From Polynucleobacter sp. AP-Reno-20A-A9 (GTDB lineage Bacteria > Pseudomonadota > Gammaproteobacteria > Burkholderiales > Burkholderiaceae): DNA of 50,822 bases. The notes beneath the pieces were generated by a model. It made no database searches, had not been told where the DNA came from, and saw only the letters and a list, made by a program, of their open reading frames with translations. Below, piece by piece: positions 30,197-39,392 of the stretch; position 1 is the stretch's first letter; the number at the start of each line of letters is the position of its first letter. The translations under genes were made by a program, and so were the position numbers. The stretch covers positions 1 to 50,822 of the forward strand of contig NZ_JACVPB010000014.1 in NCBI RefSeq assembly GCF_018882085.1, read 5' to 3'.

Positions 30197-30976
30197 TTAG
30201 GCCGGCAACACCACTTCATCTTCTGTAAAGCAAGCTTTCCAAGTCGCATAAAAAGAGCAGTGCATTATTGTCAAGCCTGCCATGGAAATGGGGGCGATGA
30301 TGAACGAGGCTGCTTGCCCTAGATCGAGCGCATCAAAAATCATTCCCACTGTTAGTGGAATGGCAATCAGAATTGCGCTCCAAATAGACAAATACAAAAA
30401 GAATGCTGCCTTATTAGCCCAGCATGCTAAGCAGCTTGAGAATAGGGCTTGAGGGACGGGCATATCTGCCCAAGCAACCAGTACTGGGGAGAACCACATC
30501 AACATAGCTACTGGTATGTAAAGTACGGCGCCAAAGAAAAGCACTAAGTAAACTTGGCGCAGCGCCTCGGGCGTGATGGGCTTATCGCTAGTCATTAGCG
30601 GGAGCAGTAATTCAAAGTCAACTAAGAGACTTAAGATAAAGCTGAGCAACAAAATCATGCCGGCGTAAACCAAGCCTAATTGCAAAATTCTTTTGCGAAC
30701 AATCGGACTCGACCGAAGTGCAATTAAATAGACCATTGGCCTAATCCGCTCTTTTTGAATTCCTTGACGGCAAGCGGTCATGAATCCAACGGAAAGGGTT
30801 GGTGTGAGCAGAAGAACTGCAAAGACACCAATCACTGGAATAATGACTGCTAGCTGTGCCGCAAAGACATACATAAAGACCAGCATTAAGAAGCCCAAAG
30901 GATTCTGCTTAAAAAGCCAAATGCCTTGTCTAATCCAGGTGTAGCCTTCTTTGGGCGCTACGGAATTGAGTTTCAT
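30197..30976 (-). CDS. BPSS1780-family integral membrane protein
   Basis: 259 residues with about six hydrophobic segments. It starts MKLNSVAPKEGYTWIRQGIW, the conserved N-terminus of the BPSS1780 family found mainly in beta-proteobacteria, followed by FMYVFAAQLAVIIPVIGVFA. No catalytic motif is visible and the function of the family is unknown. The start overlaps the thrB stop by 4 bp (ATGA), so the two proteins are coupled. It is convergent with uvrD. The thrB / BPSS1780 neighbourhood next to polA recurs in Burkholderiales from memory. Confidence 0.8.
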   Translation of the reverse strand: MKLNSVAPKEGYTWIRQGIWLFKQNPLGFLMLVFMYVFAAQLAVIIPVIGVFAVLLLTPTLSVGFMTACRQGIQKERIRPMVYLIALRSSPIVRKRILQLGLVYAGMILLLSFILSLLVDFELLLPLMTSDKPITPEALRQVYLVLFFGAVLYIPVAMLMWFSPVLVAWADMPVPQALFSSCLACWANKAAFFLYLSIWSAILIAIPLTVGMIFDALDLGQAASFIIAPISMAGLTIMHCSFYATWKACFTEDEVVLPA

Positions 30977-31947
30977 AGTGAGCGACGACTTAAAAGAATG
31001 CGTTCAAAGTGCGTAGGATCATGCGGGGTTAGCATTTGTGCATCTCGTGGCAAATAGAAATCCCAGAGTCTTGAAACCCAGAAACGTAAGGCTGCTGCAC
31101 GCAACATGAGTGGCCAGTTAGCTTGCTCTTCTTTGGTGAGAGGGCGAACCGACTGATAGGCTTTTATAAACGCGTCTAAGCGAGCAGGATCTAAATCTTG
31201 CTTGTTATCCGCAAGACACCAGTCATTAGCGGTGACGGCAATATCAAATAGCCATTTATCAGTGCCGGCAAAGTAGAAGTCAAAGAAACCACCTAACTGA
31301 TCTTGGGATATATCGGATCCTTTGGGATCAAATAAGACGTTGTCGCGAAATAGATCGCAATGACTAGCCCCTTGCGGCAACCCATCATAGGCGCTCGAGG
31401 CAAAAAATTCCTCTTGAGTTTTTAACTCATGGGTAATGAGTTCTTTCTGGGGTGTGCTTAAGTGCGGCAAGATCGAAGGTATTGTTTTCTGCCACCAGCC
31501 CAGACTGCGAAGATTCTCTTGGGACTTCGGAAAATCTTTTCCAGCCAAATGCATCTTCGCCAGCATCTCACCAACGAGGGCGCAATGATTGGCTTCAGGT
31601 TCGAGCCTAGAAAGGCCTGGCAGCTTGGTAACAATGGCCGCTGGCTTGCCTTTGATGGTAAAGAGAATCTCACCCTGTTTACTCTCAATCGGCTTGGGAA
31701 CAGGCACACCTTTGTTTGCTAGGTGGCGCATTAACTCTAAATAGAAAGGAAGTTGTTGGGCAGACAATCTTTCAAAGATTGTTAAAACATATTCCCGCTT
31801 TTTCTCATCCTTGACGGTGTCTAAGAAAAAGTTAGAGTTTTCAATACCACCATGAATGCCGCGAATTTCACTGGCTTGGCCGATGTCAAAGTCCTGAGAA
31901 ATCCATTGAGAAATATCTTCAAGCTCGATCGGAGTAAATACAGCCAT
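30973..31947 (-). CDS. thrB: Homoserine kinase, ThrB type II (APH fold)
   Basis: 324 residues. It phosphorylates L-homoserine with ATP in threonine synthesis. It is not the GHMP kinase of E. coli but the choline/aminoglycoside-kinase-like form used by pseudomonads and beta-proteobacteria. It starts MAVFTPIELEDISQWI and has GIHGGIENSNFFLDT (about 29-43). The catalytic loop is GASHCDLFRDNVLFD and the metal-binding segment is GGFFDFYFAG. Relatives act on other small amino-alcohols, but the N-terminal signature supports ThrB. No good Shine-Dalgarno is seen, and it follows the DUF2782-like gene by 23 bp. Confidence 0.93.
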   Translation of the reverse strand: MAVFTPIELEDISQWISQDFDIGQASEIRGIHGGIENSNFFLDTVKDEKKREYVLTIFERLSAQQLPFYLELMRHLANKGVPVPKPIESKQGEILFTIKGKPAAIVTKLPGLSRLEPEANHCALVGEMLAKMHLAGKDFPKSQENLRSLGWWQKTIPSILPHLSTPQKELITHELKTQEEFFASSAYDGLPQGASHCDLFRDNVLFDPKGSDISQDQLGGFFDFYFAGTDKWLFDIAVTANDWCLADNKQDLDPARLDAFIKAYQSVRPLTKEEQANWPLMLRAAALRFWVSRLWDFYLPRDAQMLTPHDPTHFERILLSRRSL

Positions 31948-31970
31948 AAATCAATAAACGCTTTTTTAAA

Positions 31971-32384
31971 TTAAAAAGGAATGCTGACGCTTGGAACGCT
32001 AATCAGATCTGTTTCTTTTGGAGGCCCTGGCATCACTGATGTGGGTGGTGCCATTTCATAGCTGGTGTAAGGTGTTTTTACATCCACCTGCGTTGGAGAA
32101 TTGACGTCCTTGTATTCAGTAATAGTAGTACCGTTTTTATCTTTGTATTGATAGTTTGGCTTGCGTTGCTCCGGGGTATTCATTACACCACTTGCGCTCA
32201 CTGCAGGTGCGATTGGCTGATTATTAATACGGTTTAATTCCGATGGGCTCAGTGCCTGGCTGTTATTCTGAGCTTGGGCTGAAGTGGCGCCAAAAACTCC
32301 AAAAACTCCAAAAACCACCAAAAAACTCATTAGGGTTAGGCTTTGACTCATTGAGTGGCTAATTAAGTTCGTTAAATAATGCAT
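31971..32384 (-). CDS. Exported DUF2782-like protein
   Basis: 137 residues from ATG 32384, supported by AAGGTG 6 bases upstream. A signal peptide runs to about residue 39 (hydrophobic core LMSFLVVFGVFGVFG, then ATSAQAQ as the likely cleavage site). Within the core a VFG unit is repeated three times, mirrored by a DNA tandem repeat. The mature part is Pro/Ser/Gln-rich, with a YKDKNGTTITEYKDVN segment resembling the short DUF2782 domain often found beside polA in proteobacteria. Function unknown; probably periplasmic. It diverges from polA. Confidence 0.65.
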   Translation of the reverse strand: MHYLTNLISHSMSQSLTLMSFLVVFGVFGVFGATSAQAQNNSQALSPSELNRINNQPIAPAVSASGVMNTPEQRKPNYQYKDKNGTTITEYKDVNSPTQVDVKTPYTSYEMAPPTSVMPGPPKETDLISVPSVSIPF

Positions 32385-32455
32385 TTTTTCACCTTTTTAA
32401 GCCTACTCTCGGGCGGTTCCTTAACCAGACCTGTAGGCAATTCACAACTAGATTG

Positions 32456-32461
32456 TACGAT
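32456..32461 (+). promoter_or_regulatory. -10 box of polA
   Basis: TACGAT ends 6 bases before the ATG at 32468 with no Shine-Dalgarno between them. No convincing -35 is seen at 16-18 bases. It matches the candidate SDR -10 box in sequence. Confidence 0.45.
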
Positions 32462-32467
32462 TGCGGT

Positions 32468-35293
32468 ATGACTAAACATAGACTCTTGTTGGTAGACGGC
32501 TCAAGTTACCTCTATCGTGCCTTCCACGCCATGCCAGACCTCAGAAATGGGGCTGGAGAGCCCACTGGGGCTATTTATGGCATGGTCAATATGATGCGCC
32601 GGGCTCGATCTGAGCTCAAGGCTGACCATATAGCCTGTGTTTTTGATGCCAAAGGCAAGACCTTCCGCGACGAAATGTACTCGGAATATAAGGCGCATCG
32701 CTCCCCCATGCCTGAGGATTTGGTTAAACAGATTGAGCCGATTCATGCGATGGTGAAAGCTTTGGGTTGGCCGGTATTGATGGTTTCTGGCGTAGAAGCA
32801 GACGATGTGATTGGGACTTTGGCTTGCCAAGCAACGCAAGCCGGTTGGGAAACCATCATTTCTACTGGCGATAAAGATTTGGCACAATTGGTAAACCCTT
32901 CGGTCACCCTCATCAATACGATGACCAATGAAAAGCTAGATATCGAAGGTGTAAAAGAAAAGTTTGGTGTACCACCAGAATTAATTGTGGACTATTTATC
33001 TATCATCGGCGATACCGTTGATAACGTGCCGGGTGTTCCGAAGGCAGGGCCAAAGACAGCAAATAAATGGCTGGCAGAATTTGGCAATCTGGATAACTTG
33101 ATGGCAAATGCCGATCAAGTTAAAGGCGTTGTTGGTGAAAATTTGCGCGCTACGCTTCCTTGGTTGCCACAAGCTCGTCAACTGATTACGGTAAAAACAG
33201 ATTGCGATTTATCGCCCCATTTACCCAGTTTGGATGATCTGCATGCCAGATCCGAAGATGCACCTTTACTGCGTGAATTATTTGAGCGTTATGCATTTAA
33301 GACTTGGTTGCGCGACGTGGAGAGGCAGCTCACAAGCCCAGAGAATAAGGGTGAGGCGGTAGCGTTTGATTTGGCAGGTAGCCCAATTTCCTCGTCTGAT
33401 AGCGGTGCAGATGAAGAAAAAAAGACGCGCGTAATTGCCAGCTCCCCGACTAAAGATTTGTCACAGGCAACTCGAGATTCACAAGATGCAATTGAGCGTC
33501 ACTATGAATGTGTAGTGGACGAAGCGGGTTTAGAGAGATGGCTAAAGAAAATTGAGTTGTCTACATTAACAGCGGTTGATACGGAAACCACCAGTCTTGA
33601 TGCGCTTGCGGCAGAGCTCGTTGGAATTTCTTTATCGGTCAAGCCAGGTGAAGCTTGTTACATCCCAGTTGCTCACCGCAATGGTGAAGTGCAACTTAAT
33701 CGTGACCTGGTGCTTGCACGTATGAAGTCATGGTTAGAAAGTACGACGCATTTAAAAGTGGGTCAAAACTTAAAGTACGACGCCCATATCTTTGCAAACT
33801 ATGGCATTACCTTGAAGGGCGTTGCATTCGATACCTTGCTGGAGTCTTATGTACTTGAGTCACACATGCCACACAATATGGATAGCTTGGCTGAACGCCA
33901 TCTGGGCATGAAAACCATTCGCTATGAAGAGGTGTGCGGCAAAGGCGTCCACCAGATTGGCTTTGATCAAGTTGACCTCAAGATTGCGACTGATTACGCG
34001 GCGGAAGATGCGGATATTACTTTGCGCCTTCATTTGGAGTTATGGCCGCAGATTCAGGAAAACTTAGGCCTCCTCTATATCTACGAACAGGTGGAGATGC
34101 CCGCTATGCGTGTGCTCGGCATTATGGAGCGCAATGGCATTCGAATTGACTCAGCATTGCTGGCCAAGCAAGGGCAGCAGGTGGGTAAACGTTTACTTGA
34201 GTTAGAGGGCGAGATCCACAAGCTAGCAGGCCAGCCTTTTAATATCCAGTCGCCTAAGCAGATCGCAGAAATTTTATTTGGACAGCTTGAACTTCCGGTA
34301 GTTAAAAAGACGCCTTCCGGTGCACCCTCTACCGATGAGGAAGTGTTGCAGAAGTTAGCGGAAGACTATCCGTTGCCAGCGCGCATTCTGGATTACCGTA
34401 GCTTGGCAAAGCTAATGTCCACCTATATTGAGAAGCTTCCTCGAATGGCTGACCATAAGACCGGGCGTGTTCATACGAATTTTTCTCAAGCTACTGCAGT
34501 CACGGGCCGCCTGGCATCTAGCGATCCAAACTTACAAAATATTCCAGTGCGCACAGAAGAGGGTCGTCGTATTCGTGAGGCCTTTATTCCGGCGGACGGA
34601 TGTAAATTATTGTCGGCGGATTACTCGCAAATTGAGTTACGTATCATGGCGCATATTGCCGAAGATGAAAATCTCTTAACGGCATTTAAAGAAGGTAAAG
34701 ATGTTCACCAGGCCACTGCAGCAGAGATTTTTGGCGTCCCATTGGATGATGTCAATTCTGAGCAGCGTCGTTACGCCAAGGTGATTAACTTTGGCCTGAT
34801 TTACGGCATGAGCGCTTTTGGATTGGCTGGCAACTTAGGTATTGAGCGTTCTGCTGCGCAAAACTACATCGCCAAATACTTCGATCGTTATCCAGGGGTT
34901 GCTCAATATATGGAGCGCACCCGTCTCGAAGCAAGAGAGAATGGGTATGTAGAGACGGTCTTTGGGCGACGTCTTTGGCTACCAGAGATCAAGGGCTCCA
35001 ATGGTCCGAGACGCCAGGGTGCTGAGCGTGCAGCAATTAATGCCCCAATGCAAGGTACCGCAGCTGACTTAATAAAATTGGCCATGATCGCCGTGGAAGA
35101 TTGGCTCGAGAAAGAACAGCTCAAGACCAAGCTTCTATTGCAGGTTCATGATGAATTGGTCCTAGATGTGCCTTTCGATGAGCTTGAGCAGGTACAGGCA
35201 ACATTACCCGGTTTGATGTGTAATGTCGCCCAGTTAAAGGTGCCTTTGGTGGTTAGTATTGGGATTGGCGATAATTGGGAAGAGGCGCACTAA
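32468..35293 (+). CDS. polA: DNA polymerase I
   Basis: 941 residues from ATG 32468 (MTKHRLLLVDGSSYLYRAFH); five earlier in-frame codons from TTG 32453 include the -10 box. The three expected domains are present. The 5'-3' exonuclease (about 1-290) has VEADDVIGTLA and STGDKDLAQLV. The 3'-5' exonuclease has an intact motif DTETTSL (about 371), so proofreading is probably active. The polymerase has motif A DYSQIELRIMAHI (about 718), motif B RRYAKVINFGLIYG and motif C VHDELVLDV (about 892). It fills gaps in repair and replaces Okazaki primers. Confidence 0.98.
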   Translation: MTKHRLLLVDGSSYLYRAFHAMPDLRNGAGEPTGAIYGMVNMMRRARSELKADHIACVFDAKGKTFRDEMYSEYKAHRSPMPEDLVKQIEPIHAMVKALGWPVLMVSGVEADDVIGTLACQATQAGWETIISTGDKDLAQLVNPSVTLINTMTNEKLDIEGVKEKFGVPPELIVDYLSIIGDTVDNVPGVPKAGPKTANKWLAEFGNLDNLMANADQVKGVVGENLRATLPWLPQARQLITVKTDCDLSPHLPSLDDLHARSEDAPLLRELFERYAFKTWLRDVERQLTSPENKGEAVAFDLAGSPISSSDSGADEEKKTRVIASSPTKDLSQATRDSQDAIERHYECVVDEAGLERWLKKIELSTLTAVDTETTSLDALAAELVGISLSVKPGEACYIPVAHRNGEVQLNRDLVLARMKSWLESTTHLKVGQNLKYDAHIFANYGITLKGVAFDTLLESYVLESHMPHNMDSLAERHLGMKTIRYEEVCGKGVHQIGFDQVDLKIATDYAAEDADITLRLHLELWPQIQENLGLLYIYEQVEMPAMRVLGIMERNGIRIDSALLAKQGQQVGKRLLELEGEIHKLAGQPFNIQSPKQIAEILFGQLELPVVKKTPSGAPSTDEEVLQKLAEDYPLPARILDYRSLAKLMSTYIEKLPRMADHKTGRVHTNFSQATAVTGRLASSDPNLQNIPVRTEEGRRIREAFIPADGCKLLSADYSQIELRIMAHIAEDENLLTAFKEGKDVHQATAAEIFGVPLDDVNSEQRRYAKVINFGLIYGMSAFGLAGNLGIERSAAQNYIAKYFDRYPGVAQYMERTRLEARENGYVETVFGRRLWLPEIKGSNGPRRQGAERAAINAPMQGTAADLIKLAMIAVEDWLEKEQLKTKLLLQVHDELVLDVPFDELEQVQATLPGLMCNVAQLKVPLVVSIGIGDNWEEAH

Positions 35294-35329
35294 GACTTCA
35301 ATGAGAAATGCAAGTTAGGAGACAAGACA

Positions 35330-36205
35330 ATGAGCAAAGACATTCAAAATAGTCGACGCAATTTTATAAAAACATCCGCAATAAGCGCGACTGCTATTGG
35401 GGTTGGATTTGTGGGGGCGTCCGAGCCTGTGATGGCTGCAGCTATTGAAACGGATTTCAAAGGAATAAAAGCTGGTGAGCAGATGATCCCTGTGGGTAGC
35501 TTTCAGTTGCCCGCTTATGTCTCACGACCTGAAAAAGCTAAAGGTTCTTTGCCCATCATTATTGTGGCGAGTGAAATTTTTGGTGTACATGAGTACATAG
35601 CCGATGTCACAAGACGTTTTGCTAAGTTGGGATATCTTGCGATTGCTCCAGAGTTTTTTACGCGCGCAGGTGACCCCAATGCTTACGGCACTATTGCCGA
35701 AATTATGACTAATATTGTGGCTAAGACCCCAGATGATCAAGTCTTGAACGATCTACAAGCTGCTTTAGTATGGGCCGGCAAAAATGGCGGCGATCTAAAG
35801 CGCGTCGGCGTTACTGGCTTCTGTTGGGGTGGTCGTATTACTTGGTTGTCCGCAACTTTGCCACAGGTTCGTGCCGGTGTCGCATGGTACGGTCGTCTCA
35901 TTGGTGAGAAGACTGAGGGCAGTCCTAAGCATCCCGTAGATATTGCCGCTGATTTAAAGGCGCCAGTGCTCGGCTTGTATGGCGCTGCTGATACCGGGAT
36001 TTCCCTAGAGAGCATTGATCAAATGCGCGCTGCTTTAGCGCAGACCGCCCCTAAAAATCCTGTTGCCAAGGCTTGTGAATTTGTAGTCTATCCAGATGCC
36101 CCTCATGCATTCCATGCGGATTACCGCGCTAGCTATCGTGAAGGTCCTGCGAAAGATGGTTGGGAAAAATGTATTGCCTGGTTTAAGAAAAATGGAGTGG
36201 CATAA
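35330..36205 (+). CDS. Tat-exported dienelactone hydrolase-family protein
   Basis: 291 residues. A twin-arginine signal (SRRNFIK, Arg 9-10) is followed by a hydrophobic stretch and a cleavage region near MAAA (about 33-36), so the enzyme folds in the cytoplasm and is exported. The alpha/beta hydrolase has the family triad: nucleophile Cys in GFCWGG (about 164), Asp in GAADTGIS and His in DAPHAFHADYR (about 257). Dienelactone hydrolases open lactones in chloroaromatic degradation; for an exported relative the substrate is unknown. TTAGGAG before the ATG is a clear Shine-Dalgarno. Confidence 0.85.
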   Translation: MSKDIQNSRRNFIKTSAISATAIGVGFVGASEPVMAAAIETDFKGIKAGEQMIPVGSFQLPAYVSRPEKAKGSLPIIIVASEIFGVHEYIADVTRRFAKLGYLAIAPEFFTRAGDPNAYGTIAEIMTNIVAKTPDDQVLNDLQAALVWAGKNGGDLKRVGVTGFCWGGRITWLSATLPQVRAGVAWYGRLIGEKTEGSPKHPVDIAADLKAPVLGLYGAADTGISLESIDQMRAALAQTAPKNPVAKACEFVVYPDAPHAFHADYRASYREGPAKDGWEKCIAWFKKNGVA

Positions 36206-36208
36206 ATA

Positions 36209-36982
36209 GTGACCGCCTTAGAAAGCATCGTATTAATTACTGCACTTGCAGGAGTGACTAGCGTCTTAATTGCCGCCAGTTGCTCTGTGACATTGCTTTC
36301 TAGAATGATCAACAATATGGTGAGTCTCTCTGTTGGTATTTTGTTAGCAACAGCCTTACTCCACTCATTGCCTGAAGCATTTAGCTTTCAAGGAGCAAAA
36401 CCCCAGCTCTTATTTGCCACCTTGCTTGCGGGTTTATTGGGCTTCTTCTTGTTAGAGAAAATTGCCTTATTACGTCATGACCATCATCATGAGGGAGATG
36501 GTCATCATCACCATCATGGGCATGATGCTGAGAATGCCGGCCGCAGTGGTTGGATGATTTTGGTTGGCGATGGTATTCATAACTTCGTAGATGGTATCTT
36601 GATTGCGGCAGCCTTTATGGCCGACTATCAAGTGGGCATCTTTACAGCAATTGCGATTATTGCGCATGAGATTCCCCAGGAGATTGGTGATTTCATCGTC
36701 TTGCTGAACGCCGGCTTCTCGCGCACACGTGCCTTACTCTACAACCTGATTTGCGGTCTATCCGCTGTTGTTGGCGGGGTATTGGCTTACTTCTTCCTGG
36801 AAAAAGCGCATGCAGCGATGCCATATTTATTGGTGATTGCTTCTAGTAGTTTTATTTATATTGCGGTGAGTGATCTCATTCCGCAAATGCATCGTCGCCC
36901 ACACTGGGTGGAGTCTTTACGTCAGACGCTATTAATTGCTTGCGGCGTAGGGTTTGTGATCCTGCTATCCCTGTTGCACTAA
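36209..36982 (+). CDS. ZIP-family divalent metal transporter
   Basis: 257 residues from GTG 36209, only 3 bases after the dienelactone hydrolase stop. Eight hydrophobic segments are expected. Between segments three and four lies a His-rich loop (about 89-110, HDHHHEGDGHHHHHGHD), typical of metal-sensing ZIP loops. The transport signatures are GDGIHNFVDG in TM4 and HEIPQEIGDFIVLLNAG in TM5, which hold the metal-binding His and Glu residues. It probably moves zinc, or iron or manganese, into the cytosol. A coupled function with the upstream hydrolase is not evident. Confidence 0.9.
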   Translation: MTALESIVLITALAGVTSVLIAASCSVTLLSRMINNMVSLSVGILLATALLHSLPEAFSFQGAKPQLLFATLLAGLLGFFLLEKIALLRHDHHHEGDGHHHHHGHDAENAGRSGWMILVGDGIHNFVDGILIAAAFMADYQVGIFTAIAIIAHEIPQEIGDFIVLLNAGFSRTRALLYNLICGLSAVVGGVLAYFFLEKAHAAMPYLLVIASSSFIYIAVSDLIPQMHRRPHWVESLRQTLLIACGVGFVILLSLLH

Positions 36983-36986
36983 CAGG
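36970..36986. terminator. Short hairpin spanning the ZIP stop codon
   Basis: CCTGTT and AACAGG (36970-36975 and 36981-36986) pair perfectly around GCACT and cover the stop at 36980-36982. Only three T bases follow. It lies at the junction with the convergent sulfurtransferase gene. Confidence 0.35.
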
Positions 36987-36988
36987 AT

Positions 36989-37819
36989 TTAAAGTTCAAC
37001 AGGCCTTTTGGGGTCTGCGCACCATTCACTCCAGCTACCTGCATATAGGCGTGAGCCTTTAAAGCCAGCAAGCTCCATCGCCAGAAGATTGTGGCAAGCA
37101 GTGACGCCAGATCCGCATTGATGAATGACTTCAGAAGCTTTAGTGGGGCCCAGAAATTCTGAAAATTCTTTGAATAACTGCTCGGGAGTTTTGAATGCAG
37201 TCGCGCTGAGATTGTTTTTAAAGAAGCGATTCATTGCGCCGGGAATGTGTCCTCCAACTGGATCAAGCGTTTCATTTTGTCCGTGAAAGCGATCTGCTGT
37301 ACGCGCATCGATGATTTTGTTTTTCTTTGTCTCTAGATTGGCTACAACTTCATCAGCTAGAACCAGACCCGCATAAGGCATTACCCCAATGGCTTCCGTG
37401 CAAGGTGTGGGCGCCCTTGGAATCGAGCCCATAGGGCCATTCCAAGAGTCTAAACCGCCATCTAGTACTTGAACATTGGCATGCCCTGTTGCTTTAAGCA
37501 TCCACCATAAGCGGCTGGCATAGACAGAGCCCTGTTTGTCATAGGCAACTACTAGGGTATTGGGGGTGATACCCAAACGCATTTTGGTTTGAGCCCAAGC
37601 TTCTGGGCTTGGAAGGGGGTGTCTGCCGTTTGTGCCAGTCTTGCTTCCTGAAAGATCTTGATCAAGGTCCACATAAATGGCACCAGGAATATGGCTTTCT
37701 TCGTAGGATTTTTTTCCGATCAGTGGGTCGGCTAAATCAAAGCGGCAATCACAGAGCAATACATTTTCACCGCTATTAATGATTTCTTCTAACTGGTTGG
37801 CTGAGATTAGAGGAGTCAT
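36989..37819 (-). CDS. sseA: 3-mercaptopyruvate/thiosulfate sulfurtransferase
   Basis: 276 residues with two rhodanese modules. The N-terminal module is inactive (residues LLCDCRFDLADP, with no active loop), while the C-terminal one has HQCGSGVTACHN with the persulfide cysteine near residue 239. The loop CGSGVTA is characteristic of mercaptopyruvate rather than thiosulfate enzymes. It would move sulfur from 3-mercaptopyruvate to cyanide or thiols in the cytosol. TAGGAAG upstream of the ATG is a good Shine-Dalgarno. It follows the Rieske gene on the same strand after 70 bp. Confidence 0.9.
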   Translation of the reverse strand: MTPLISANQLEEIINSGENVLLCDCRFDLADPLIGKKSYEESHIPGAIYVDLDQDLSGSKTGTNGRHPLPSPEAWAQTKMRLGITPNTLVVAYDKQGSVYASRLWWMLKATGHANVQVLDGGLDSWNGPMGSIPRAPTPCTEAIGVMPYAGLVLADEVVANLETKKNKIIDARTADRFHGQNETLDPVGGHIPGAMNRFFKNNLSATAFKTPEQLFKEFSEFLGPTKASEVIHQCGSGVTACHNLLAMELAGFKGSRLYAGSWSEWCADPKRPVEL

Positions 37820-37889
37820 GATGCTTCCTATTTTTAGTGATGAGGGTTATTAATAGGGGATATTAATAAAACCGTAAGACTTGTTTTGA

Positions 37890-38996
37890 TTATGCGCCTT
37901 CGAAGTTCATGACGCGGCGATACCACTCATGAAAATGCTGCATACCATCTTCCATAGGGCTTTGATATGGTCCTACTTCATTTACGCCGCGGGCAAGTAG
38001 GGCTGCTCGGCCTTGATCCATACGCTCAGCAATTTCATCATCTTCGATGCAAGTTTCCATGTAAGCAGCACGCTCAGCTTCCACAAATTCACGCTCAAAC
38101 AAGGCAATTTCTTCTGGATAGTAGAACTCGACGATATTGCGTGTTTTACCGGGCCCCATTGGGTGCAGTGTTGATACACATAGAACGCCTGGATACCACT
38201 CCACCATGACATTCGGGTAGTAGGTGAGCCAGATAGCCCCGTGGCGCGGGGCTTTACCGTCAAATTGGCGTAGGACTGCCTCATGCCAGTTGCGATAGGT
38301 TGATGAGCCTGGAGTTTGTAAATCTTTATGAATGCCAACAGTTTGAACGCTATGCCAGTCGCCGAATTCCCAATGCAGATCTTCGCAAGAAACAAACTTA
38401 CCTAGACCAGGATGAAATGGCACAACGTGATAATCCTCGAGATAGACCTCGATGAATGTTTTCCAGTTGTAATTGCACTCATGTACTTCAACATGATCTA
38501 GAACGTAACCATCAAACTTGAGATCATCAGCAACACCCAGTTTGGCAAGATCGGTGCGCACATCTCGTGGACCTTCAAATAACAAGCCTTGCCAATTTTG
38601 TAGTGGGGATTTGCCGAGATTTAAACAAGGCTTATCTTCAAAGTGAGGGGCGCCCAATAAATTGCCGCCTAAGTCATAAGTCCAGCGATGTAATGGGCAA
38701 ACAATATTGTCAGCTTTGCCGCGACCATTGAGCATCAAAGCTTGACGATGACGGCAGACATTGGAGAGTAGTTCTACGCCAGATTCGTTGCGAACGAGGA
38801 TGCGACCTTCGTTTTCTGCGCTTAAAGTTTGATAGGTGCCCATTTCAGGCACCATTAGTTCATGACCAACATAGCCGGGGCCCTGCTTAAAAAGCAGTTC
38901 AATTTCCCGCTGATAGAGCTCAGCGTCAAAGTATGCCGAAACCGGCAACTGCAGATTGGACGGCGCAAGCTTCTGCGCGGTAGCCAGATTAGTCAT
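37890..38996 (-). CDS. Rieske-type aromatic ring-hydroxylating oxygenase, alpha subunit-like
   Basis: 368 residues from ATG 38996; GTG 39005 is an alternative, and the GGGGAGA upstream is oddly close to the ATG. The Rieske centre is complete: CRH at 81-83 and CPLH at 100-103. The mononuclear iron site follows in EVYLEDYHVVPFHPGL (about 186-201), and further acidic residues lie in IVEFYYPEEIALFE. It would hydroxylate or demethylate a small organic substrate using electrons from a partner reductase, which is not adjacent. Choline-monooxygenase-like or carnitine-oxygenase-like roles are possible. Confidence 0.85.
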   Translation of the reverse strand: MTNLATAQKLAPSNLQLPVSAYFDAELYQREIELLFKQGPGYVGHELMVPEMGTYQTLSAENEGRILVRNESGVELLSNVCRHRQALMLNGRGKADNIVCPLHRWTYDLGGNLLGAPHFEDKPCLNLGKSPLQNWQGLLFEGPRDVRTDLAKLGVADDLKFDGYVLDHVEVHECNYNWKTFIEVYLEDYHVVPFHPGLGKFVSCEDLHWEFGDWHSVQTVGIHKDLQTPGSSTYRNWHEAVLRQFDGKAPRHGAIWLTYYPNVMVEWYPGVLCVSTLHPMGPGKTRNIVEFYYPEEIALFEREFVEAERAAYMETCIEDDEIAERMDQGRAALLARGVNEVGPYQSPMEDGMQHFHEWYRRVMNFEGA

Positions 38997-39083
38997 TCTC
39001 CCCACCCCCGAAAACGTCAGCCGAAGCTAAGCGGAATAACCAATCCAACCATCGACGGATCGATATTGGAAAGGAAGGGGTGG

Positions 39084-39089
39084 ATTATA
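39084..39089 (-). promoter_or_regulatory. Candidate -10 box for the Rieske oxygenase gene
   Basis: TATAAT on the minus strand in the 160-bp gap shared with xseB, with a predicted leader of about 80 bases before the oxygenase start. No strong -35 is seen at 17 bases. A short inverted repeat (ATCGA/TCGAT) lies in the leader region. Confidence 0.4.
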
Positions 39090-39158
39090 CCCATCCAAAC
39101 CGCTTCTCGCTTTAATATGTAGGGCTATCCGTGTGGGAAATACGAAGGAATCCAGCTT

Positions 39159-39392
39159 ATGCCAGCCAAGAAGTCAGAGAGTCAAAAACCCGGTCTTGAG
39201 GTGCAAATTGACCCCGATTTGCGCTATGAGCAAGCCGTTAAGGAGCTCGAAAAGCTCATTTCCGATATGGAATCTGGCAAATTTTCCCTAGAAGAAACCT
39301 TGTTAGCCTATCAACGTGGCGCAGCCTTGCTAAAACACTGTCAAGGCATGTTGGCTCAAGTTGAGCAACAGGTTCGAGTATTCGAGGCTTAA
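39159..39392 (+). CDS. xseB: Exodeoxyribonuclease VII small subunit
   Basis: 77 residues with the family pattern RYEQAVKELEKLISDMESGKFSLEETLLAYQRGAALLKHCQ. This is a helical hairpin that wraps the large subunit XseA to make an exonuclease for single-stranded DNA. The N-terminal extension before RYEQ is Lys/Gln-rich. AAGGA lies 10 bases before the ATG. As in E. coli, it is the first gene ahead of ispA and dxs; the stop is immediately followed by the ispA TTG start. Confidence 0.95.
   Translation: MPAKKSESQKPGLEVQIDPDLRYEQAVKELEKLISDMESGKFSLEETLLAYQRGAALLKHCQGMLAQVEQQVRVFEA

Noticed and set aside
32453..32467. TTG start five codons upstream of polA.
   Set aside because: It coincides with the -10 region, and the sequence MTKHRLLLVDGSSYLYRAF starts at 32468 as in homologues.
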